Part shown: in pieces, positions 47,912-56,967 of the stretch
Numbering within the stretch: the stretch's first letter is position 1
Layout: every line of letters begins with the position of its first letter
From: Euryhalocaulis sp050486445
GTDB lineage: Bacteria; Pseudomonadota; Alphaproteobacteria; Caulobacterales; Maricaulaceae
DNA length: 64,000 nucleotides
NCBI GenBank assembly: GCA_050486445.1
Contig: JBJHDH010000006.1
Location: 32,145-96,144 of the forward strand
Direction: 5' to 3'
The notes under the pieces: model-generated
Seen by the model: only the letters and a program-made list of their open reading frames with translations
What the model was told of the DNA's origin: nothing
The model's database searches: none
Made by a program: the position numbers and the translations under genes

Positions 47912-49523
47912 CCCGGCCGGGCCTTCGCCGGGCGCTCCGTCCGGCGACGGACGCCGCCGCAGGCGGCGGCCGCTGGCGTTTTCCGCGCTCACCCGTCTGA
48001 TTTTTCTGGCCAATATTGGCGGCCTTCTGGTGCTGGTGCTTGGCGCGATGGTGCTGGGCGAAATGCGCCAGGGCCTGATCGAGGCGCGTATCGCCAGCCT
48101 GCGCGCCGATGGCGAGCTGATCGCCGGCGTGCTGGCGGATCAGGCAACGGAGGCCGAGCCGGACACGATCCTGGACCGTGACGAGGCGCGCCGTCTGCTG
48201 GCCCGCCTGTATCTGCCGGACTTCTCCCGCATGCGGCTTTATGCGCCAGACGGCGCGCTGATCGCCGATTCCTGGCGTCTGACAGACAGGGTGCGGGTGC
48301 GCGAATTGCCGCCGCTGGATCAATCCGGTCTCAATCTGGACGCCGCGCTGGAAGCGATGATGGATCGTGTGCGCGGCGGCGTCACAGGTCCGCTCAGCGT
48401 GCAGACGGCGGAGGAGGAGGTGGCCGGCGCCATCGCCACCGGCGGGCCGGTCGCCGCCCAGCGCGAGGACGAGGACGGTGAGCGCGTCATCTCCGTCTCT
48501 GTGCCGGTGCAGCGCATCCAGCGCATTCTGGGCGTGCTGATGCTGGAATCCACCGATGTGGACGCCATCGTGGCGGCGGAGCGGCGGGCGCTGCTGCCCT
48601 TTATCGGCGCGGCGCTGATTATAAGCATCGTCACCTCGCTGCTGCTTACCTGGTTCATCGCCCGGCCATTGCAGCGCCTGGCCCACGCCGCCGACCGCGC
48701 GCCGCGCGCCGGACCTGGTCGCGCCGAAATCCCGGACCTGTCGCATCGCCATGACGATATTGGCGATCTGTCGCGGGCGCTGCGCGAAATGACCGGGGCG
48801 CTCTATGCCCGTATCGACGCCATCGAACGCTTCGCCGCCGATGTAAGCCACGAGATCAAGAATCCGCTGACATCGATCCGCTCCGCCGTCGAGACGCTGG
48901 CGCAGGTGGAAGACCCCACCGCGCGCAAGCGTCTGCTGGATGTGCTGCGCAGCGACGTTGTCCGGCTGGACCGGCTGATCAGCGACATTTCCCGCGCCTC
49001 GCGCCTGGATTCGGAACTGGCGCGCGAGACCGGCGGGCAGGTCGATCTGCGCGCCATGCTGCGCGACATCGCCGAGCTGTACAAAACCGTGCGCCGCGAT
49101 GGCGAACCCGAAGTGCGATTCGAAAACGCCGAAGGCGATCCGGCCCCGGTCTGGGCGCTGGAAGGGCTGCTCAGCAATGTGTTCCGCAACCTTCTGGACA
49201 ACGCCCGCACCTTCAGCCCGCCGGACGGATGCGTGCGGATTCACCTGAACCGGGCCCGGCTCTATGGCGATCCGGCGGCCGAGATCGTGGTGGAGGATGA
49301 TGGGCCGGGCATTCCGCCGGAAAACCTCGAAACCGTGTTCGAGCGATTCTATACGCAGAGGCCGGCCGGCGCGGCGTTCGGTTCGCATTCGGGTCTGGGG
49401 CTCTCCATCGCCCGGCAGATTGTGGAGGCGCATGGCGGGCGTATTTATGCCGAGAACCGGCGCGACGAGACCGGAGCCCGGGCCGGGGCCCGGTTTGTGG
49501 TGCTGTTGCGCGAAGGCCGCTGA
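47880..49523 (+). CDS. chvG: Sensor histidine kinase ChvG
   Basis: 547 residues from the ATG at 47880, inside the end of chvI; earlier in-frame starts read only through chvI. A basic cytoplasmic tail, a first membrane segment (LIFLANIGGLLVLVLGAMVLG), a periplasmic domain of about 190 residues and a second membrane segment (LLPFIGAALIISIVTSLLLTWFI) precede a HAMP region. The phosphorylated His is H324 in FAADVSHEIKNPLTSIRSAVETL; the ATP-binding part has NVFRNLLDNARTF, VEDDGPGIPPENL and GSHSGLGLSIARQIVEAHGG. Confidence 0.94.
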   Translation: MASDIVTRKPDPAGPSPGAPSGDGRRRRRRPLAFSALTRLIFLANIGGLLVLVLGAMVLGEMRQGLIEARIASLRADGELIAGVLADQATEAEPDTILDRDEARRLLARLYLPDFSRMRLYAPDGALIADSWRLTDRVRVRELPPLDQSGLNLDAALEAMMDRVRGGVTGPLSVQTAEEEVAGAIATGGPVAAQREDEDGERVISVSVPVQRIQRILGVLMLESTDVDAIVAAERRALLPFIGAALIISIVTSLLLTWFIARPLQRLAHAADRAPRAGPGRAEIPDLSHRHDDIGDLSRALREMTGALYARIDAIERFAADVSHEIKNPLTSIRSAVETLAQVEDPTARKRLLDVLRSDVVRLDRLISDISRASRLDSELARETGGQVDLRAMLRDIAELYKTVRRDGEPEVRFENAEGDPAPVWALEGLLSNVFRNLLDNARTFSPPDGCVRIHLNRARLYGDPAAEIVVEDDGPGIPPENLETVFERFYTQRPAGAAFGSHSGLGLSIARQIVEAHGGRIYAENRRDETGARAGARFVVLLREGR

Positions 49524-49626
49524 GACGGGGGCGCGGTCTGACAAGAGCGCGAGCCTGGCGCAGACGGGCTTTCCCCGCCGGGCCTCTACGGTTTAGATGG
49601 CGGCCAAAACAGGGGAACGCCAAAGG

Positions 49627-50028
49627 ATGATCGGGCTTGTGGTCGTCACCCACGGACGGCTGGCGGTCGAACTTGTCGCTGCGATGGAACACGTCGTCGG
49701 CCGGCAGAAGCAGGTCCGCGCGGTCTGTATCGGGCCGGACGACAATATGGACAAGCGCCGGGGCGATATCCGCGACGCGGTTCAAAAGGCTGATTCCGGC
49801 GATGGCGTCATTCTGCTGACCGATATGTTCGGCGGCACGCCGTCCAATCTTGCGGTCACCCTGCTGGAGAAAGGCCGGGTAGAGCTGGTCGCCGGCGTTA
49901 ATCTGCCGATGCTGATCCGTCTGGCTGAGGCCCGCCGCGCAATGAGCGTGGCGCAGGCGGCGCAGGCGGCGCTGGAGGCGGGGCGCCGCTATATCACCAT
50001 CGGCTCCGCCGTCATTGGAGAACAGTAA
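49627..50028 (+). CDS. PTS EIIA component, mannose type
   Basis: 133 residues from the ATG at 49627. The phosphoacceptor is H9 in MIGLVVVTHGRLAVEL; TDMFGGTPSNLAV is the EIIA-Man signature. With HPr downstream and no sugar-specific EIIB/EIIC, this is a regulatory PTS branch rather than a transporter. hprK (HPr kinase), which lies between chvG and this gene in many alphaproteobacteria, is absent; only 103 nt separate the chvG stop from this start. Two nt separate it from ptsH. Confidence 0.92.
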   Translation: MIGLVVVTHGRLAVELVAAMEHVVGRQKQVRAVCIGPDDNMDKRRGDIRDAVQKADSGDGVILLTDMFGGTPSNLAVTLLEKGRVELVAGVNLPMLIRLAEARRAMSVAQAAQAALEAGRRYITIGSAVIGEQ

Positions 50029-50030
50029 GC

Positions 50031-50324
50031 ATGGACCAGCCGGTGATGAGCGAAACGCGCCGCCGCAACGTGACCATCATCAATGAGCGCGGCCTGCATG
50101 CGCGGGCCAGCGCGAAATTCGTGGCGATGGCCCAGGAATATAATGTTCGTGTTCTGGTGCGGCGGGGAACCGAGACGGTGGACGCCTCTTCCATCATGGA
50201 TCTTCTGATGCTGGCCGCCGGCCCGGGAACGGAGCTGGAGATCGAGGCGACGGGACCGGACGCCAGCGCGGCGATCGACGCGCTGTGCGATCTGGTCGAT
50301 TGCAAATTCGGCGAGACCGGCTGA
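50031..50324 (+). CDS. ptsH: PTS phosphocarrier protein HPr
   Basis: 97 residues. The active His is H23 in NERGLHARASAKFV. S54 (DASSIMDLL), 31 residues on, corresponds to the regulatory Ser-46 that HPr kinase phosphorylates, so the site is kept although no kinase gene is adjacent. SIMDLLMLAAGPGTELEIEATGPDASAA completes the family pattern. A short N-terminal extension precedes the domain. ahcY follows, as in many rhizobia. Confidence 0.95.
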   Translation: MDQPVMSETRRRNVTIINERGLHARASAKFVAMAQEYNVRVLVRRGTETVDASSIMDLLMLAAGPGTELEIEATGPDASAAIDALCDLVDCKFGETG

Positions 50325-50477
50325 GCCCGGATTCCCGGCCCCCGGCCCCCTCATGTTGAAGCCCAAGGGCGCAGCGTCTATACCCATGGCCCGTCACTTC
50401 CGCCGCGCGGCTCATGCGCGGCCGGCATGGCACAAGCCTGCAACCCACCCGTAACCCCCTGCGTATACGAGGAATTC

Positions 50478-51869
50478 ATGGCCAACGACTACATTGTCGC
50501 CGACATTTCGCTTGCCGATTATGGCCGCAAGGAAATGGACATCGCCGAGACCGAAATGCCCGGTCTGATGGCCACGCGCGAGGAATATGGCGCGCAAAAA
50601 CCCCTGAAAGGGGCGCGCATCAGCGGCTGTCTGCATATGACGATCCAGACCGCCGTGCTGATCGAGACGCTGACCGCGCTCGGCGCCGAGGTGCGCTGGT
50701 CGTCCTGCAATATCTATTCGACGCAAGATCACGCCGCCGCCGCCATCGCCGCCGCGGGCATTCCGGTATTCGCCAAAAAGGGCGAGACGCTGGAAGAATA
50801 CTGGGACTATGTCGACAAGACGCTCGACTGGCCGGACGAGCCCTGCAACATGATTCTGGACGATGGCGGGGACGCCACGCTCTATATCATCCTGGGCGCG
50901 CGGCACGAGGAAAACGGCAAGCCTCTGCCCAAGGGCAATTCCGATGAGGAAGTCGCGCTGTTCGCGCAGATGGGCAAGCGCATGAAGTCCAGCCCCGGCT
51001 GGTTTACCCGCATCCGCGATTCCATTCGCGGCGTTTCGGAGGAGACCACCACCGGCGTGCTGCGCCTGTATCAGATGCAGCAGCGCGGCGAGCTGCCTTT
51101 CCCCGCCATCAACGTCAATGACAGCGTCACCAAATCGAAATTCGACAATAAATACGGCTGTAAGGAGTCTCTTGTGGATGGTATCCGCAGGGGCACCGAT
51201 GTGATGATGGCCGGCAAGGTGGCCTGCGTGCTGGGCTATGGCGATGTCGGCAAGGGCTCGGCGGCGTCGCTGCGCGGCGCCGGGGCGCGCGTGATGGTGA
51301 CCGAGATCGACCCGATCTGCGCACTTCAGGCGGCGATGGACGGGTTCGAGGTAGTGACGATGGAGCAGGCCGCGCCGCGCGCGGACATCTTTGTCACCAC
51401 GACCGGCAACAAGGACGTGCTGACGCTGGAGCATATGCGCCAGATGAAGGACATGGCCATTGTCGGCAATATCGGCCACTTCGATAACGAGATTCAGGTC
51501 GACGCCCTGAAGAATTTCAAGTGGACGAACGTCAAGCCGCAGGTCGACCTGATCGAGTTCCCGGACAGCAAGCGCATCATCCTGCTGTCGCAGGGGCGGC
51601 TGCTGAATCTGGGCAACGCCACCGGCCACCCCAGCTTTGTGATGTCGGCCAGCTTCACCAACCAGACGCTGGCGCAGATCGAGCTGTGGACCAAACACGG
51701 CGATTACGAAAACAAGGTCTATGTGTTGCCCAAGCATCTGGACGAGAAGGTAGCCGCGCTGCATCTCGCCAAGCTGGGCGCCACGCTGACAAAGCTGACC
51801 CCCGAACAGGCCGACTACATCAATGTGCCGGTCGAGGGTCCGTTCAAGACCGACGCCTATCGCTACTGA
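50478..51869 (+). CDS. ahcY: Adenosylhomocysteinase (SAH hydrolase)
   Basis: 463 residues from the ATG at 50478 (MANDYIVADISLADYGRKEMDIAETEMPGLM), with GAGGAA upstream; the open frame from 50427 is leader. It splits S-adenosylhomocysteine to homocysteine and adenosine with bound NAD. Motifs: GARISGCLHMTIQTAVLIETL, CNIYSTQDHAAAAIA, the NAD fold GYGDVGKGSAASLRGAGARV, GNIGHFDNEI and the C-terminal KLTPEQADYINVPVEGPFKTDAYRY. I see no SAH riboswitch in the 153-nt leader. A strong terminator follows. Confidence 0.98.
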   Translation: MANDYIVADISLADYGRKEMDIAETEMPGLMATREEYGAQKPLKGARISGCLHMTIQTAVLIETLTALGAEVRWSSCNIYSTQDHAAAAIAAAGIPVFAKKGETLEEYWDYVDKTLDWPDEPCNMILDDGGDATLYIILGARHEENGKPLPKGNSDEEVALFAQMGKRMKSSPGWFTRIRDSIRGVSEETTTGVLRLYQMQQRGELPFPAINVNDSVTKSKFDNKYGCKESLVDGIRRGTDVMMAGKVACVLGYGDVGKGSAASLRGAGARVMVTEIDPICALQAAMDGFEVVTMEQAAPRADIFVTTTGNKDVLTLEHMRQMKDMAIVGNIGHFDNEIQVDALKNFKWTNVKPQVDLIEFPDSKRIILLSQGRLLNLGNATGHPSFVMSASFTNQTLAQIELWTKHGDYENKVYVLPKHLDEKVAALHLAKLGATLTKLTPEQADYINVPVEGPFKTDAYRY

Positions 51870-51903
51870 GCGGCGCCCGGCGCGTCCGGCGCGCAAAAGC
51901 AGA

Positions 51904-51934
51904 AAAGGCCGCGCTGCGCAGCGCGGCCTTTTTT
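51904..51934 (+). terminator. Rho-independent terminator after ahcY
   Basis: A perfect 28-bp palindrome (half AAAGGCCGCGCTGC, 51904-51917) running into TTTTTT. It can act on both strands, and would also terminate ppa read-through on the minus strand because the A tract is symmetric. Confidence 0.9.
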
Positions 51935-51973
51935 GTTATGTGTTTGCATGCGTTGCGCCGCACACAATGCGCC

Positions 51974-52501
51974 TTACCCCTTCGCCCGCTGGATCGCCTC
52001 TTCAATTTTGCGGCGCGCGGCGCCGGCGTCCTGCCAGTCGCCGATCTTCACCCATTTGCCGGGCTCCAGATCCTTGTAGTGCTCGAAGAAATGCTCGATC
52101 TGCGCCAGCGTGATCGGCGGCATGTCGGTATAATTCTCCACCCCGTCATAGCGTTTGGTGAGGCTTTGCGAGGGCACGGCCAGGATTTTCTCATCCTCGC
52201 CGGAATTGTCCTCCATCACCAGCACGCCGACGGGCCGGCAATTGATGACGCAGCCGGGGAACAGCGGCCGCGTATTGGCCACCAGCACGTCGATAGGATC
52301 GCCATCCAGGCTCAGCGTGTGCGGCACAAACCCGTAATTGCCGGGATAGCGCATCGGCGTGTGCAGGAAGCGGTCGACGACCAGAACGCCGGCCTCTTTA
52401 TCCAGCTCGTATTTGATCGGCTCGCCGCCGGCCGGGCACTCGATAATGACATTGATGTCGCGCGGGGGATTTCGCCCCGCCGCGATGGCTTCAATTCTCA
52501 C
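51974..52501 (-). CDS. ppa: Inorganic pyrophosphatase
   Basis: 175 residues, family I. It hydrolyses pyrophosphate and so drives biosynthesis forward. Active-site segments: GGEPIKYELDKEAGVLVVDRFL, YPGNYGFVPHTL and the metal-binding DGDPIDVLV and EDEKILAVP. It sits downstream of typA on the opposite side of the ahcY terminator. Confidence 0.97.
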   Translation of the reverse strand: MRIEAIAAGRNPPRDINVIIECPAGGEPIKYELDKEAGVLVVDRFLHTPMRYPGNYGFVPHTLSLDGDPIDVLVANTRPLFPGCVINCRPVGVLVMEDNSGEDEKILAVPSQSLTKRYDGVENYTDMPPITLAQIEHFFEHYKDLEPGKWVKIGDWQDAGAARRKIEEAIQRAKG

Positions 52502-52553
52502 GCTGTCTTTCCTTTATGCGAACGGATGGGCGCGGCGCGGTCTGCGGTAAAGC

Positions 52554-54377
52554 TCAGGCCGCTTTCACCTTCTCGGCGCGCTTGCGGTCATTGGGGTCCA
52601 GGATCGCCTTGCGCAGGCGGATGGATTTGGGCGTCACCTCCACCAGCTCGTCGTCCTGAATCCAGGCCAGCGAGCGTTCCAGCGTCATGCGGATGGGCGG
52701 GGTCAGGCGCACCGCTTCGTCCTTCGACGTGGTGCGGATATTCGTCAGCTTCTTGCCCTTCAGCACGTTCACTTCCAGATCGTTGTCGCGCGTATGCACG
52801 CCCACGATCATGCCCTGATAGACCTTCGTTCCCGGGTCGATCACCATCGGGCCGCGGTCTTCCAGATTCCACAGCGCATAGGCCACGGCTTCGCCGGCCT
52901 CGTTGGCGATCAGCACGCCATTAACGCGCCCGCCGATCTCGCCCTTGAACGGCTCATAGGCGTGGAACAGCCGGTTCATCACCGCCGTGCCGCGCGTATC
53001 GGTCATCAATTCGGATTGATAACCAATCAGGCCGCGCGTCGGCGCATGGAATACAAGACGCAGACGGCCGCCGCCGCTGGGGCGCATCTCCTGCATCTCG
53101 GCGCGGCGCTCGCTCATTTTCTGCACGACGATTCCAGAATGCTCCTCATCGACGTCGATGACCACTTCTTCAATGGGCTCCAGCGTCTCGCCCGTGGCCT
53201 CGCCTTTCTGGAACACCACGCGCGGGCGCGAGACGGCCAGCTCAAACCCCTCGCGCCGCATGGTCTCGATCAGGATAGCCAGTTGCAGCTCGCCGCGCCC
53301 GGACACCTCGAACGAATCCTTGTTCACCGATTCCGCGATGCGCAGCGTGATATTGCCCTCGGCCTCGCGCAGCAGGCGGTCGCGGATGACGCGGCTGGTC
53401 ACCTTGTCGCCCTCGGTCCCGGCCAGCGGCGAGTCGTTGACGATGAACGACATGGTGACGGTGGGCGGGTCGATGGGCTGAGCCTGAATGGCCTCTGTAA
53501 CCGCCGGGTCGCAGAACGTATCGGCGACAGATCCCTTTTGCAGCCCGGCGACGGCGATGATGTCGCCGGCCACGCCTTCGTCCACCGGCTGGCGCTCGAT
53601 GCCGCGGAAGGCCAGGATTTTCGAGACGCGCCCGCTCTCCACCACGGCGCCGTCGCGCGAGAGAACCTTGATCGTCTGGTTCGGCTTCACGCTGCCCGAT
53701 GCGACGCGCCCGGTAATCAGGCGGCCAAGATAGGGGTCGGCCTCCAGCAGCGTACCCAGCATGCGAAACGGCCCCGGTTCGACCTTTGGCGCGGGCACAT
53801 GGCGCAGCACCAGATCGAATAGCGGGGCGAGGCCTTCTTCTTTCGGTCCTTCGGGCGACAGATTCATCCAGCCGTCGCGGCCCGAGCCATAGAGGATCGG
53901 GAAGTCGAGCTGCTCATCGTCGGCGTCCAGCGCCGCGAACAGGTCGAACACCTCGTTCACCACCTCGTCGGCGCGGGCGTCCGGCCGGTCCACCTTGTTG
54001 ATCGCCACGATGGGGCGCAGGCCGATTTTCAGCGCCTTGCCGACCACGAATTTGGTCTGGGGCATCGGGCCCTCGGCGGCGTCGACCAGAACGATGGCGC
54101 CATCCACCATGCTCAGAATCCGCTCTACCTCGCCGCCGAAATCGGCGTGGCCGGGCGTATCCACGATATTGATGCGCGTGTCCTTCCACACCACGGATGT
54201 CGCCTTGGCCAGGATGGTGATCCCGCGCTCTTTTTCCAAGTCATTGGAATCCATTACCCTTTCTGCCACGCGCTGGTTCTCGCGAAAGGATCCGGACTGG
54301 GCCAGCAGCTTGTCGACCAGCGTGGTCTTGCCGTGGTCGACATGGGCGATGATGGCGATATTGCGCAATGCGGTCAT
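52554..54377 (-). CDS. typA: Ribosome-associated GTPase TypA/BipA
   Basis: 607 residues from the ATG at 54377 (MTALRNIAIIAHVDHGKTTLVDKLLAQSG); the frame is open to 55175 through antisense of the next gene. G motifs: HVDHGKTTL, DTPGHADF, NKVDRPDAR. EF-G-like domains follow, then the TypA C-terminal domain (GALWNLEDRGPM-like ALWNLEDRGPMVIDPGTKVYQGMIVGVHTRDNDLEVN, and IRTTSKDEAVRLTPP). It helps ribosome assembly at low temperature and other stress. Divergent from the aldo/keto reductase gene. Confidence 0.97.
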   Translation of the reverse strand: MTALRNIAIIAHVDHGKTTLVDKLLAQSGSFRENQRVAERVMDSNDLEKERGITILAKATSVVWKDTRINIVDTPGHADFGGEVERILSMVDGAIVLVDAAEGPMPQTKFVVGKALKIGLRPIVAINKVDRPDARADEVVNEVFDLFAALDADDEQLDFPILYGSGRDGWMNLSPEGPKEEGLAPLFDLVLRHVPAPKVEPGPFRMLGTLLEADPYLGRLITGRVASGSVKPNQTIKVLSRDGAVVESGRVSKILAFRGIERQPVDEGVAGDIIAVAGLQKGSVADTFCDPAVTEAIQAQPIDPPTVTMSFIVNDSPLAGTEGDKVTSRVIRDRLLREAEGNITLRIAESVNKDSFEVSGRGELQLAILIETMRREGFELAVSRPRVVFQKGEATGETLEPIEEVVIDVDEEHSGIVVQKMSERRAEMQEMRPSGGGRLRLVFHAPTRGLIGYQSELMTDTRGTAVMNRLFHAYEPFKGEIGGRVNGVLIANEAGEAVAYALWNLEDRGPMVIDPGTKVYQGMIVGVHTRDNDLEVNVLKGKKLTNIRTTSKDEAVRLTPPIRMTLERSLAWIQDDELVEVTPKSIRLRKAILDPNDRKRAEKVKAA

Positions 54378-54563
54378 GGTTCGGGTCAGGGGGCTGGCCG
54401 GCGGCGGCGGTTGCGGAGGTTCGGGAGGCGCAGCGCATACACGAAATGCCGCATCCACGAAACTGCGGCGGCTGCGCCCGGTCACTATGGGGGCTGCGCC
54501 CGGCTTGGCGCCCGGCCGCATGGCCTCTATTCCCGGCAGGCGAAAGACTGGGAGGCCCGCCCG

Positions 54564-55514
54564 ATGAAAAAAATTCCGCTCGGCCGCACCGGGCTGACCG
54601 TTTCGCCGGTCTGTTTCGGCGGCAATGTGTTTGGCTGGACGCTGGATCGCGATTCCAGCTTCGCCATGCTCGACCGCTGTCTGGAGGCGGGGATCAATTT
54701 CATCGACACGGCGAATGTCTATTCCGCCTGGGTTCCGGGCAATCAGGGCGGCGAGTCGGAAACGCTGATCGGCGAATGGATGGCGGATCGCGGCGTGCGG
54801 CGCGAGATGGTGATCGCCACCAAGGTCGGCATGGACATGATTGCGCACAAGCCGAACCTGAAGCCGGACCATATCGCGAAATCGGTGGACGCCTCGCTCA
54901 AACGTCTGCGCACCGATTATATCGACCTCTATTACGCGCATCGCGACGACCAGACATTGCCGATGGCCGATGTGCTGGGCGCGTTCGGCGATCTGGTGCA
55001 GGCCGGCAAGGTGCGCGCGCTGGGCACCTCCAATTTCACCGCCGCGCGGCTGGATGAAGCGTTTTCCGTGCGCGCCCAGAGCGGCGGCGGCCGTTATGAC
55101 GTGCTCCAGAACGAGTACAATCTCTCTAATCGCGGCGTGGAGACCAATGGCGTGGCCGAGGCCTGCGCCCGCCATGGCATGGTCATGGCGCCGTTCTTCG
55201 CGCTGGCCAGCGGCTTTCTCACCGGAAAATACCGCACCGCTGAAGATGCGGCGAAATCGCCGCGCGGCGAAAACGTGGTGAAGAATTATCTCGACGCGCG
55301 CGGCCGCCGCATTCTGGCGGCGATGGACAATGTGGCCGCCGATACCGGCGCCAGCCTCTCGGCCATCGCCATCGCCTGGCTCGCCGCGCGGCCCGGCGTC
55401 GCCGCTCCCATCGCCAGCGCCACAACAGAGGCGCAGTTCGCCGATCTGCTCGCCGGCGCGACTTTGGCGCTGTCGCCCGCGCAGATGGAGATGCTGGACG
55501 CGGCGGGCGTGTAG
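54564..55514 (+). CDS. Aldo/keto reductase
   Basis: 316 residues from the ATG at 54564, with GGAGG upstream. An NADPH-dependent (beta/alpha)8 barrel. The catalytic tetrad is visible: Asp and Tyr in FIDTANVYSAW, Lys in VIATKVGMD and His in LYYAHRDD. The YajO/YghZ-like pattern GGNVFGWTLD and PFFALASGFLTGKYR is present. Substrate unknown. It converges on the ABC permease gene, 4 nt apart. Confidence 0.92.
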   Translation: MKKIPLGRTGLTVSPVCFGGNVFGWTLDRDSSFAMLDRCLEAGINFIDTANVYSAWVPGNQGGESETLIGEWMADRGVRREMVIATKVGMDMIAHKPNLKPDHIAKSVDASLKRLRTDYIDLYYAHRDDQTLPMADVLGAFGDLVQAGKVRALGTSNFTAARLDEAFSVRAQSGGGRYDVLQNEYNLSNRGVETNGVAEACARHGMVMAPFFALASGFLTGKYRTAEDAAKSPRGENVVKNYLDARGRRILAAMDNVAADTGASLSAIAIAWLAARPGVAAPIASATTEAQFADLLAGATLALSPAQMEMLDAAGV

Positions 55515-55518
55515 CGCC

Positions 55519-56967
55519 TTACGCCCGGCGGAAGGCTTTCATCAGCGATTTCAGCGAGCCCGGCCGCGCCTGGCCCAGGGCCCCGGCGCGGAACACGCGC
55601 GCTCCCCCCCAGATCATGAAGGCCAGCGTCGCCAGCATCAGCGCGCTGGTGCCGAGAATCTCCCAGAGCGGCGGATCGAGCGGCAGCCGCGCCATCATCA
55701 GGAACGGTGTGAATAGCGGGAACCAGGACGCGCCCGCGATGAAGGGCGAATCCAGATTGGCGATGGAAAAACCGAGCAAAAGAATCGGCGCCATCATCAT
55801 CAGCACCATCGGGCTCATCAGGGTCTGGGCTTCCTGCATCGTTTCGCACAGCGAGCCGACGGCCAGAAACGCCGCGCCATAGATCAGATAGCCCATGACG
55901 AAATAGAACAGGAACGGCGCCACCAGACCCGGCTGTAACAGCACGCCCAGAATCTGCCCGGCCGGGCCGTCGCCCGGCATGTTGGCGGCGGCCAGCGCCA
56001 GCAGCGACGCGCCCGCGATGAACCAGACGCCGAGCAGCGTGAAGCTTACCCCCGCGACGCCGAGCAGCTTGCCGCCCAGAATTTCCGGCAGGCGCGCGCT
56101 GGAGAGCAGCACTTCCAGCACCTTGCCGGATTTTTCCTCGATGGTTGAGGTGAGCAGCATATTGGCGACCGAGAAGATCGCCGACCACAGAATGAATCCG
56201 GAAATCACGCCGACAATGAAGGGCAGGCGGTCGGCCATGGTGACCTCTTCCGCGCCTTCTTCCTTGCCGGGCGCGTAATCGCGGATCACCGCGCGCGGCC
56301 GGGACACGGCGCGCACCATTTCCGGGTCGAGACCGGCGGCGGCCAGCGCCTCGTCGCGCATGGCCCGGCCCAGCGCCTCGGCCACCGCGTTGCGCAGCGA
56401 CGGATTGGTCAGATTGGCGCTCCAGTAATCGGCCTCCAAGCGTCCATCCGCGCCGCGCCGCACGACCACCGCGGCGTGCAGCGCCACGCCATCACGCCAG
56501 CCGGGAACCGGAGTCTCGCCGGCCAGATAGGGGCGCAGCGCGTCTGGCGTGTTCGCCGGCGGGGGCACGCGCACATATTCGCGCCGCACGCGCCGCTCCG
56601 CCTCCTCGGCCATCTCCCGCGGCAGACCGGCGGCGCGCGCCGCCTCCGCCGGTCCGGCGCCCGCCGCGAAGGCGCCGCGCACGGCCTCCGCCGCGTCCGG
56701 CCCGGCCTCCGTTTCGGCCAGCATCGCCAGAATCTGGCCCGCCGCGGAGGCTCGCCGCTCGGCCAGCACCATGTCGATGGCCTCGATGACCTGCGGTTCG
56801 GCGGTGACGACGGTGAAAGGCCGCTCCGGCGCGGCGCGTTGCAGCAAGGCCGGAACGCTGAACCCGACAGCGATAAAGACCGGCGCCATGGCCAGCGACA
56901 GCCAGAAGCCCCATGTGGCGACATAAGAGAGATATTCCCGCCGGGCGATAAGCAGAAGCCGCTTCAT
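55519..56967 (-). CDS. ABC-2 type transporter permease (NatB-like)
   Basis: 482 residues. An N-terminal membrane segment (SYVATWGFWLSLAMAPVFIAVGF) precedes a large extracytoplasmic domain of about 200 residues, then five or more membrane segments with the ABC-2 signature around ANMLLTSTIEEKSGKVLEVLLSSARLPEILGGKLLGV. Its start overlaps the ATPase gene stop by 4 nt. With NatA it would export a substrate or alter the membrane. It is the last gene of a four-gene overlapping operon with a molybdenum hydroxylase. Confidence 0.88.
   Translation of the reverse strand: MKRLLLIARREYLSYVATWGFWLSLAMAPVFIAVGFSVPALLQRAAPERPFTVVTAEPQVIEAIDMVLAERRASAAGQILAMLAETEAGPDAAEAVRGAFAAGAGPAEAARAAGLPREMAEEAERRVRREYVRVPPPANTPDALRPYLAGETPVPGWRDGVALHAAVVVRRGADGRLEADYWSANLTNPSLRNAVAEALGRAMRDEALAAAGLDPEMVRAVSRPRAVIRDYAPGKEEGAEEVTMADRLPFIVGVISGFILWSAIFSVANMLLTSTIEEKSGKVLEVLLSSARLPEILGGKLLGVAGVSFTLLGVWFIAGASLLALAAANMPGDGPAGQILGVLLQPGLVAPFLFYFVMGYLIYGAAFLAVGSLCETMQEAQTLMSPMVLMMMAPILLLGFSIANLDSPFIAGASWFPLFTPFLMMARLPLDPPLWEILGTSALMLATLAFMIWGGARVFRAGALGQARPGSLKSLMKAFRRA

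Noticed and set aside
50325..50477. Possible SAH riboswitch before ahcY
   Set aside because: I could not find the conserved GGAGCG / GCUCGG core or its pseudoknot in the leader.
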